This document shows positions 45,914 through 57,400 of a stretch of 64,000 bases of DNA, one piece after another. The translations under genes were made by a program, and so were the position numbers. The stretch is from Apoderus coryli (Eukaryota; Arthropoda; Insecta; Coleoptera; Attelabidae), in the NCBI GenBank assembly GCA_911728435.2, contig OU452212.1:1246563-1310562 (forward strand), read 5' to 3'. Within the stretch, counting starts at the first letter, position 1. Every line of letters starts with the position of its first letter. A model generated the notes under the pieces. That model was not told where the DNA came from. It saw only the letters and a program-made list of their open reading frames with translations, and made no database searches.

Positions 45914-47570
45914 CTAATGAGTATGAAATTGAAACAAATCCAAACTAGGCAAATCCAAATTCAAACTAGCCGTTCCAATTTCAATATCAGGCTCAGTAAT
46001 CTTCTTAAATCGCTCATTAACAAACTGATCCACATTCATGACATCATCAGAGTTACTCGAATTATCTAACAAAGTAGTAGTGGAACTTTCCAATAAATTC
46101 GGCAAAATCAAATCATCCACTGTAGCAGCATTATCAGACAACAAATGCGAAGTGTTTTGTTCATTTGTTTTCGAAACAATTGCCTGCTTACCGTTGGGTG
46201 TGACAGAGCTGTCAAAACTGCTGTCATCAGCGGTAAAGACACGTGAAGCTGAAGGTTGTGATTCGAATTTTGGATCAACAAATGTTGACAGGTCATTTTT
46301 GGGTTTAGTTTTTGCCTCTACAAAACCGCTAGCATTTTTAAGTACATTATTGAAGGATTGTGGGTAAAACGTGTCGGTTTTTGGAGCTTCTTCTTGACTT
46401 TTTTTAACAGTAAATGTGTCTTTAAATAGAAATTCATTATCATCGATCAGTTTTAATACTGTCACATCTTTATACAATTTACTGTCATCGAAATTATATC
46501 GACCCGGTTCAATTCCAATAGCATTGCCTAAAACTTTATCCACTGCCACACTGTTACTACTCGAATTCGCAACATCTTTCTTGAACAATGCGTTATTCAA
46601 AATAAGCAAATTGTGTAGTAAATTTGTTAACTCCTCACAAAATTTCGCACCTCGTTCTGATGGACTACACTTCTTCGTTAAATTCACCAAATGATTCCAT
46701 ACCTCAAAGTTGCGGTTACTGTTCTCGTCTTCCAAGGCCAGCGGTGCGTGGCCGGGTGATTTTTTGAAGTGTTCCAACATTTTCATTTTGCCTAAATAAG
46801 CTTTCTTGCATTTCGGACAGCGATATTGAGAGGAGATTTTGCGTTTTCTTTGATGGAATTCCAGTTTTTCTAGATTAGGCGGGTCGGGAAGGTCCTTTGT
46901 TGGGTCGGTGGTTGACTGGAATTCCGTCACTTTTATGTTGGTGTCAGCTGATTTTTGTTGGGATCCATCAGTTAAATCAATTTTCTTGAAATGCTAGAAA
47001 AAATATACTCAAAGCCACAAGAATTTCGTAAGCATGTGTTATGATTCTCTAATATTACCTTGACCAAGTGTTTCGGAACCTTCACTAATCTTCCAGATCG
47101 TGTTCTTTGTTGCTCAATTTTTTCCTCGATATCTTTAGACTGTCCTGTTTGTTTTCTTTCTTTAGTCTTTTTGGCACGAACTGGTAGCTATAAAAACATT
47201 TTAATTAGTCTTTTATAATACTGCTGTAGCTAGTACGATTACTTACTCTTAAATTCAATTCTTTAGGCCCCAATACCTCATATTTGACTGTAAAAGTCGG
47301 TGTTGTACTTTCCTTTTTCTTTTCAGACTCTGCAATTTTGTCAATAGATGGTTCAAGTATAACTTCTGTATTGTCATAATTAAAATCAGGATTAATTAAT
47401 TGTTCGTATCCTAAACTCTCTAAATCAGATTTGGTTAGGTAGAATGTACGCACCTGACTGACGCCGTTCTGTAAAGAGATAAGAGCTAAAGGGTATATTA
47501 TTAGAGGTATTTAATATGTTTTTACTTCTGTAACATGAATCAAATAAGGAATAGCCTCATCGGATGCCAT
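45914..47570 (-). CDS. Single C2H2 zinc-finger protein, ZNF839-like (4 exons)
   Basis: Exons on -: 47570-47526, 47468-47247, 47187-47059 and 46993-45914. All introns are short, GT-AG and phase 0, giving 491 residues. Exon 3 is basic (RAKKTKERKQTG ... RTRSGRLVKVPKHLVK), suggesting a nuclear signal or DNA-contact region. Exon 4 has one C2H2 finger, YRCPKCKKAYLGKMKMLEHF followed by KKSPGH (C-x2-C-x12-H-x6-H), then a long Ser/Asn-rich acidic tail with no further fold. A lone finger after an RSGR-hK-PKH motif reminds me of vertebrate ZNF839, whose role is poorly known; that link is from memory and uncertain. The start was chosen because an ATG six bases upstream is out of frame. Its 5' end faces MROH1 across 916 bp. 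Confidence 0.85.
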
Positions 47571-48486
47571 TTTGCATATAATTTTGTTCAGTATTTAACA
47601 CACACGCAGCATAAAAACTATAGTTATCTAGTTATTTTGTTTATATTTTGATTTTGAAAATTGTTTTGAGGTTATGTTTACGAATTGACAAAACTGTTGC
47701 AAGCAGAATAGTAAAATGTGGATTGATAGGGTTGATGATCACCGGCCACTCACCTCACTTGCATATTTTTATAACAGGAACTAGAAGCGGTCCAAATTAC
47801 AATTGGCTATAAAACAATTCAGACTAATTTTTCAAGTAAATGTCAATCAACTTTTTAAAAGCAACATGCGGGAGAGTGAATATTACTAATAGAACATTGA
47901 ATTGAGTTTTGTAATAGGACCTTTCCTAAATGTAAACTCTAGTGAAAACATCTGATATTTAGCATAAACGGGAAGTCATCATAGTTATCTTAAATTGAAA
48001 AAAATAACATTAGAAAACCGTTACATACATTTATCAAAAAATTAGTGAACTTGACATTTGGTCAAGGCTAATAGGAGAGGCAAATAATTATCCATCGTTT
48101 ATTTCCACTCGTGTAATTCGCATAGCAGATGTGTACTACATGTACTGTCTATGAAGTTTCTGAGACTTGAAGTTTGAATCATAATCTAATCAGCTGATTC
48201 GAGGTTCTGTTTTTGTTGTTGCTGACACTTGACATTGACAAATCATTATCTTTGTATTTGTTAAAAATATGTAAACAAATTAATAAAAATAGATAAAAAT
48301 GTTAACTAATAATATATTTTATAGTTTAAAGAATATTGTAGTGTAAACATATTTAATTTTACTTAAAAAATATCGTGGTAATTTGATAAGAAAGTAATAA
48401 CTCTTGGGTCATAATAAAAATACTTAGTACTTAATATATTAGACTTAAATACAATTTATTATTAAATTTGGTCGGATAGTATAAAC
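47571..48486. promoter_or_regulatory. Shared divergent upstream region
   Basis: The ZNF839-like gene reads left and MROH1 reads right from this 916-bp gap, so it must hold both promoters and 5' UTRs. No TATA box or other element could be assigned with confidence, and no transposon was recognised in it, unlike most gaps here. Confidence 0.5.
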
Positions 48487-51400
48487 ATGAACGGCAAAAC
48501 TGCTGCGGAAACATCGTTGGAAGGTATTGTATTCATATTTTCAGAATTCAAGTAAGAAATTTAAATTTTAGGAGCTATTCGTATGCTTTTGGAAGCTCTC
48601 GCAGACAAATGCAACTCAGTCTCCGATACTGCATATACTTCCCTAAGAAAACTTTCTAAAACCCATTCCAACGCACTAGTACATTCGGCATGTAACTATT
48701 GCAAAAAACATACGTCCCTAAATACACATAGGGCAAAAATATTACACTTAACTGAAGATGTATGTACTCAACAAATTATACATTTGGATGGTGATACTGT
48801 GTTGGTGGCTATAGAGTTCTGTGTGCAATTTATGACAGAAAATATGGATTATGAGCCAATAGTGCAGATACCGGCTTCAGGTGTATTGGTTGCCTTAGGA
48901 CGTCACCATCACATACAGGTATTTGTTCTACGATAAGAACTTAAAATGTCAAATAAAAACTTATACAATTGTTTTGTTTAGCCTGCAAAATAATCCCGGT
49001 GTTCAGCCTTATTTATATATAGGTACTTCGTCCATATTTGAAAATATCAACTCTCTTTTTTAGGTTATGGATGCGCTCTTAAAGAAATTGGTACCTGGCA
49101 TAGTACCACATTATATGATACCTCACACATTGGGGTCTTTAACAAGTGCAAATGCTTATGGGGTAATACCGTCTTTAAAGGAAATATTAAATGTGATGTT
49201 ACCTCTTTTGGGTGGGCTAAAATCAGACCCATTAAAGCAATCGTTTTCTTATGGTAAGATAATCATAACAAATACACAAAATGCAACGCACCAAACACGT
49301 ACCATTTTGCCTGTTTCAGCTTTACAGCATTTCAGCGAGGGTCTCCTGGAATATGTATCAAACATTGATCAAACACCCGACAACACTGTAACATTAGATC
49401 AATTCACCGTCGAATTCTCCATGGCATATGATGTGTTATTCAATTCATGGTTAATGTCACGCGAGCCCAAAGTCACTGAGTGTGTCTTAAATGCCTTAGC
49501 CGCCATTTTCCCGTTATTGTGTGTCGATAAAGTCACACAACACGCCACGAAAACCATACAGACGTTGTTAAATTTGTATCGAAGAAATTATTTGGATACA
49601 TTCAATGTGACGAAGTGCTTGTATGCAGTGGTGCAAAAGGCAACGTCAGTTAACGGAACGCTTTTGGAACCGTTATTGAACAATATTTTGAACAGCTTCG
49701 CTGATTTAGTTTGTGTTTCGCCGGATTACGCACATCCGGATAGTTTGAGGACTCATTCGGAAATATTGCGGTAAGTAATTGCTAATTAATCGAAGAATCT
49801 ATTCGCGCTTATTCTAATCTTTGATTAAATATGCGGAACAAAGCTCAAACTGCTATCAAGTAAGGATTCAGATCCTTATCCGACTGCAATTTTAGCCTGA
49901 TCTATCCTGAAGCTATTTAGCTTCAGATGTTTAGCAAATAACATAACATTTGGCGATGTCATTGACAAGAATATTAAAAAATAAGATCCCTGGGGAGCTT
50001 CCAATGAAGCATGCACTTCGCTATATATACAATCGTTGACGTTAACTTACTGAACTCTGTCAGTAGTGAACTGCCCCTCCACCTGAGAAAATATGCATTA
50101 ATTTAGACTTCGGCTAACTTAATCAATAAAATATTGTGTTTAACACGATCGAACGCCTTAGAGAAGTCTCTAAATACTGAGAACACATCTGAACCTCATT
50201 CCAAAGCTTCCAGAATGAAGAAGTGTATTTCAAAAGGTTCAATTCTTCTGATTTATGTAGATCAATGATTGTGTTATTAAGTAGAACTTGGAGATATCCT
50301 CTAATGATCCTCTGATATGTCTTTGGAACACTGATGGGTCTGTGGGTTCCAAATTTTGGAAAAACAAACAGTTTTTAATGATGTGTTGAAATAGCATGCA
50401 GGGGTCTAGCGAAGACAAAGCTACACTGTCTCAAGAGACCAAGAGGTAGTCTATCAGACCCAGGGCTCTTGATTGGATCAAGTTTCGGAAGTTTTTCATA
50501 AAGCTTCGATATTGATATGTCCAAAGCACTGAAAATAATGTGGTTCACACTGAGTCGATGGATAGGAAGCATGGAAATGATCTTTAGTATAAACAGACAA
50601 AAATTTTGAGCAAAGGATTGGCGATGGATTGTCGAGAGTTAGCTCTAACCGCATCGAGAAACATATCGGCAAATCCATGCTTCTCAATAAAGTATTAAGC
50701 TTCATTGCCAAGTTTAACTTAAATTCACAACTTACAACTTTCTGTATTAGTTGTAACGATGTTAGATCTTAGCCTAACTCCAAAAAACTCGATCTATTCC
50801 ATTCCTTTTTTTGAGTTATTTAGCATTCTAAGACGACATGACAACAGCCAAGATCTAAGCACTGGCATTTGATCGATTATGTAATTGTTGGTGCTCGTGA
50901 CCGACATGAAGTAAAGAGCACCAAAGCTTTAGCGAGTGCTAATTATGGCTGGACTGATCTGCGATTTGTGCGGTCCAGTATGACCCTACGTCTACCTGCA
51001 CCACAAAAGGACAACCGAGCGAAACTGTGTTTCCAACAGCACCTGCCAAGCTTCCGGAAGAGTATCCTGATGATATTGAAGCACACTGGTCGTTATTTAA
51101 TTCCAACGTGCTCTCTGCTGGTGAGGAGACGGAAGGGTTTGTGCGACGAAAACATCAGGATTGGGTCGACGAGAATGATGATGATGATTTATTTATGATA
51201 TCGATACGCGTAACTAGTCAAAAATCTGTCTCCGTCTCGTCGGCTATATACCTATACATTGTGCGTCTCTGTCTCTAGAACCGTCTCCACACCTCCGGAA
51301 TTTTCTCGAATCCACGAATTATTCAGTTGTTTTTAACCAATTGCGGTGTTGCCAGATGTATTTATTTTTCTGTGAACATGGGGACATTTTATATTCGTCA

Positions 51401-54400
51401 CAAAATTAATGTTTTAATAAGTTATTTTAGGGTACACAGGAGATAATTGATTCGCCTGAAAAGGCGACTTATAGAATTTAGCATGTTCCCAAAGAATTAA
51501 AGAATTCTACTCTATTTTTTCAGATGTTATGAATGTTTTGCTCTACATTTCACAGACCACACCATCGATAAACTACTAACACATTTGCGGAACAATAACG
51601 AAAAGGAACGCATTAAAGGACTGATAATTCTGACGCATTTAGTATCGTATAGTGGAGAACAAACTATTCATAGAAGATTTGGTGATATATTGAAGCAATT
51701 AAATGAAATGCTATCAGATGGTAGTATACGTGTGAAAAAGGTATTGGTGAAGTTGATTTTGGCATTGGCGTACAAGAAAGTTATTATTGTAAATGGTATG
51801 TTGAAAAGTTTTAATTTTTTAATTGAATCATGAAGTGTTCAATCCGGTAAATAACCTCCACGGCTTTGCTGACACATACGCACTCTTTTGTCGACTGTAG
51901 TTGAATGTTATTGATCAAGGAGCTCAATTTTTGAAGTGAATACTTCTTAGGCCGCATTAGAGTGATTTTTCAAGGTCGCGTCACGACACGATTTATAAAA
52001 TTTTCGTCCCGCAAAAGAGATGAAGCATATAACAAATATGAGGGAGAGAGACAGAGATATTTGTGGTGTATGCTACACACTATATGCTATACCATACACT
52101 ATTATGTATATAGCGGCTAGTGAAAACGATTGCATGCATAGGCACAGCTACACTTAGGGTGTTATTTTACAAGGCAAAGATTGTGTGTTATACGAGATCA
52201 TGTTGTACTTCTCGTGAAAGAAGTATTCACTTCTATCACGTGTACTGTGCTGCACGCGAATTTTTTTTTGAAGCGAATACTTTGGCCGCATGAGAGTGAT
52301 TTTTCAATGTCGCGTCACGACACGATTTATAAAATTTTCGTCCCGCAAAAGAGATGAAGCATTTAACAAATATGAGAGAGAGAGAGTATATCCTATACCA
52401 TACACTATTATGTATATAGCGGCTTAACGTTGCCTATCCTTCGGTTGTCCCTTTTGTACCGTCATTCGTATTCCCTTTCTCTCTCGTGAAAGAAGTATTC
52501 ACTTCTATCACGTGTACTGTGCTGCACGCGTATTTTTTTTTCTTTCAATGCGTTTATAATCATGGAACTAAAGCTTAAACATAAAAAACTCAATTGAAAA
52601 ACTACAATAGCGTTAAATTCCATGATCTGGCCGACCAATTCTGATGATTAGACCGTGTTGTTGAAACCAAATGCAAAAAATATCGTGATAACGCTGTCAT
52701 TACCTAGCCAACTGTATTTTTGAAGAAGAATGGTCTAATGATACCTCCAGACCAAAACGGTGACAGGTTGTGGATGGATTTGTTTCGCAATAAGCACATG
52801 TGGATTTTCCAAACTCCAAATAGGCCTCATCGCTAAAGATCATTTTTCCGATAAGTCAATATTCACTTGCTATTCCATAATCCATTGAATGGCATCAGTT
52901 CTTGAACCAATTGAAGTTTGTAATCATGAAGATGCAAATCTTTCGTAAGATTCCGCTTTTCTGAATGTTGGGTTCATGACCACAGTGCCGAGTTGATGTT
53001 TCTCGACTCACCACTCTCTCGAACTGCTTCAATGTTTTCTAGTATTCGACTTGTTGAACGTCCGTCAATGTGTTTACCATCCTTAATGATCCGGTCTTTC
53101 TGAGTTTTTCAATTACGATATTTTCCCAATTCGCATAATGTTGCAAAATTTTACTTCAAATGAGTATGTAAAGATGCTCCATTTACGGAGAATGTCGGAC
53201 AACTCGTCGTGAAGCAGCAATGGTATATCGGGAGCGTTTTCCTAATCGCGAGTCTTGGACCACTTATCGGAAAAGTACCATCAAATATGTCTTAGAGGAA
53301 TTCTTGGAATTAAATGGCAGGACCGACGAACAAACATCAGCGTTCTGGAGGAGGCTGAAACAACTAGCATTAGGCGATGATTGTCAGGCACCAACTGCGA
53401 TGGCCTGGCCACGTAATTCGCATGCCAACGGCCAACGACATCATTTATTCACAGCTAAAGGTCGGCTCACGAAATCAGGGAGGGCAGCAGAAGAGTTACA
53501 AGGATCTTCTTAAGACCAACATGAAGAAGTGTGGTTTAGATATGAGGAACAACTGGGCGCAGTTCGCTGACGATTGACTGAGATGGAGGCGTACCATTTA
53601 CGAGGCCATCAAGTTTATGAAGAGCAGCGTCGACGACATGAGGATGCGGAGAGACAGCATCTACAACATCCGGTAAATGGCGATGATTGGGTGTGTCAAT
53701 TTTGTGACAAGTTTTGTCCTGAGTTGGAATAATTAACGAGTGAATCCTGATGATGACTTCAAACGCATATTAAGTAAATTAGTGAGAGTAGATTCCTCAT
53801 AAAGCCATGCTGGTTAACGGACCCAAGATCACATTGTTGATACACTCACCAAGGTTGATTTCAGAAAGCTTCCACAAGTTACATAAAATTGATATCGGCC
53901 TATAATTAGATACATCTGCACTATCACCACCCTTCAAAACTGGGCAGATCCTAGCAGTCTTCCAGAATTCGGGACAACTCTTAGATTGCAACGATATATT
54001 AAAAATGAGTTGTAAAGGCCTGGCGAAAGCACCTAGAAAGCTCCCGACACATGCTTCATTTCATAGAGTGATACAGAGCTTCAGAAACCGTATTGACAAG
54101 GAAGGCTCTCATTTGAAAGACATTCATACGCGATAGCGAGTGAATGCTGATTGTAGATTGTTTTATTGGAGTCGTTTAGGCGGCTTGGCCTCCCCTCACT
54201 TCGACCTCTTTTGTGAATGACTCTAATCTATGAATTGCCCAGCTGTCCCACACTTTTCATGAAGTTGATGATTTCTCTGGGGGCTAAATTCCTTGCCTCG
54301 TCGGGTGTAGCCTTTTGCAAAAAAGTGCTATGCATTCACTTCACTGGGTGGTGTCCCCTAAAAAGGCCTGTAATTCGCCTTAGGTCGCTTCTCTCTAGTT

Positions 54401-57400
54401 GGATAAGCTTCCTTGCGTTGGCCTCTGAAGGTTTCATAAACCTTTTTGATTGTCTTAGGCCTGAAATGTTTCTTCAGTAGGACTTAAGTTGTTTCTTTTC
54501 CCATCTCCGAAATTCTTCCATCATATGGCTTTTTGAAAGGCCAAAGATGGGTTCCGGATTGCAGAACGGAGCGTTTGCACCCTCTTTCGCTTGGTTCCAC
54601 TCTATGCCTTCATGTCCTGGCACCCATTTCAGAGTAATCTTTTTCACCTGAGCTGCCAGTTGCTTTAGGGTCTGTTTACATTCCCATGCTAGCTTTGACG
54701 TGAAGGTGTAAGCCCTCAGTGCTTTTAATGCAGCTTGACTGTCTGACATAATATTGATCTGCCTTTCCAGGATGCCTCTCTGCAGGCATTTTTGAGCGCA
54801 ACGGTTAATAGCGTTGATCTCTGCTTGGAATATAGTGGGACTTTTGCCGAGAGATTGAGAGAGCCTGCAATTAGGCCCGTATACTCCCATGCCTGTGTTC
54901 CCTTATATTCCTTTTGATCCGTCCGTATACCAGACGGATGTGTTTTCTGGGAATGCTGATGATGATGATCGGAGCGAAGCTGTTTCTATGCCAGATATGT
55001 GATGATCTGGGCGGAACTTTCTGTAGAAGGACGTAGAAACCTAATATTTGTAGAAAATGAAGCCCTAAATTCGTGTATATGTATATTGAAGAAATACTAC
55101 AGGACGGTGTCATTCCATTTGGCCAAACCACATGCCGCATGTTGCGCATGCTGTAAGTGAGTTTTTGCATGAAGTTGGATTTCGGAGGTTGAATCGGCCA
55201 TCCTGTAGCCCAGATCTCAACCCCATTGAGCATTTTTAGGATGAAATTAAAAAGGTGACGTTTGTCGTCAAGCGTAGAAATTTAGCAGAGCTTAGGTTAG
55301 CCTTAAATGAACAATATGAAGGTATTCCCTAAGAAAAATAATCAATCTCATTGATTCGATGCCAAGACTTCAGGCTACCATTGCGACCGAGCGGAAGCAT
55401 AATTGAGTCTGCGGGAGTTAAGCCCAGCTATGCCACGTCAAAACTGTTATAAAAATTTACGTGTCGGTTTTGTTTGTCGGAATGAAAAAGTGTAAAAATT
55501 ACGTTACCTATTAGTGAGCAGTTTATGTTTTAGGTAGTACCAGTGAAGCAACAGACAAATACATAGAATTCGTTATAAAAATGTGTTGCAAACAGTCTGT
55601 ATCAAAAAACAGCGATATAACCACAGAGGAGTTGTTAGAAATTCAAAAATCATCAGATAATGCATTGTATATGTTAACAACATCACTACCAGATCTTGAA
55701 AGTTCTCTGTGGAAATTACTGATGAAATGTTTCTTAGCGGCAACATTTGATGAAGCAGTTGTGGTTTTGCTTAGATGCCTGACCCATTTAGCAGCTAAGA
55801 AAGAAAAAGTTATTGAACATTGTGAAGCAGCCTTTGTTCGATGTCTCGCACTGTTATCAAATCCTGTACCATCGTTGAGAGGTAAGTGACATATTATCTA
55901 AACTATCTTAGGACTGTAGGAGGCAGTCTTCCGGAGCCAACCATATTGGACAATATGATACTAATAGATATTGGAGCTATTAGTATTTCAGTAGTCAAGT
56001 TTGCGATTTTTGGCTTTGGATGCTTTGCCCAATTAACCACAATCAAACCATCATCCTACCGGAAATCAACCCAGTGTCTTCAAATGCACTGTGTCACAAA
56101 AATTTGAGAATTTTCTTTTTTTAGAATAGTCCACAAAGATCTAAAATATGCATTCCAACATCAAGAACTGGGAATCTGGCATAGCCTCAACCTTTCCTAT
56201 AAAAACATGACTTCCTTTGCTCACCCTGTATCAGCGGATAAATAAAAGAAATATACCGGTCCAACCCTGTACGTGTTCTTAAAGAGTTGGTCAAGAACCT
56301 CCCGAATACCACAACTTTGCAAATCGGAATAGTTTTGCCACAGCAGACCGTCACGTCTAGGGATAGGGAGAGATATCCCTCCCTCTCCCTAGACGTGACG
56401 GTCTGCTGTGGCAAAACTATTCCGATTTGCAAAATTCTTTCAACGTCTAATTTTGTAGACATATTAGAACTACATTTTAAAATAGGGCAATAACTTTTAT
56501 GGTATTTTTTGAACCGTTAGAATGTTGGTTTTTTAAGAGTAAGAAGAAGAAGTAAGAATCAAGATTTTTATGGATTTGCAAAATGTCATCACTCTGTATA
56601 ATGGGTAGCTTTTCGAACCAATGTGTAATACGATAATCTTTGAAGACCTTGTGTATTTATCCCTTTCAGACAGTAAATAATGAGTTTAATGATAATTTTA
56701 AGGGACATACGTTTTGAATTTTCTAAAAACTATCAAACCATGCGAGATCGAATCTTACAAAACTGTATGGGACACTAAAATACCGCATTTAATAAAATAT
56801 CTGGAACAGAACTATGACAATTTAAATGTACCTGAATGGCATCGTTTAATGATTGATTTCTTGAACTTGTTATTGGAGAATGTAAAAAGTGAATCATTCA
56901 GTGAAATTTTAAGTTACAAGGCCAAAGAGCAGTTGGAACTCTACAATAACAACAGGTACAATACATCTGGATTCACGGTCCATGGCAGGTTAGACGTTTA
57001 TGGGTAACGAGACTTATTTAGTAACTTTAGTTGCGTGTGTGTCAATCCGGTTATACCGGAAGTTGATACCAACTTTCTTATTTTTCCAATACTGTATTGT
57101 ATAGCATTTTTAGATTCCTTATCCCTTTTGACTACTACTTCAAAGTTTCACAAACGTCAACATATTTTAGGAAACAAATTTTCAGTAGTAATACCCCTAG
57201 GGTCTGGATAATACCGAGATAATTTTGTCATAGAGAATGCCGAAAGCGTGTTGATTGCTATTATCCTTCAGCAACTCGCTTGAAGGATTCTCTATGACAA
57301 AATTTTGCGTATTTATCAAGGCCCGAGGAGTATTCGATAAGATAATTTTTTATTTTGTAGATATCAAAAATTTGATTGTCAATCTGACGTTTAATAATTT

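Noticed and set aside
46038..46694. + strand ORFs of 92-109 codons
   Set aside because: They are antisense to the large last exon of the ZNF839-like gene.
49254..49319. Treating 49064-49774 as one uninterrupted exon
   Set aside because: Strong splice signals and a family-like SYALQHFSEG joint favour a 66-nt intron; kept as a finding because retention stays possible.
56187..56493. Two overlapping ORFs on opposite strands with near-identical proteins
   Set aside because: They arise from the 118-bp palindrome and share no other support.
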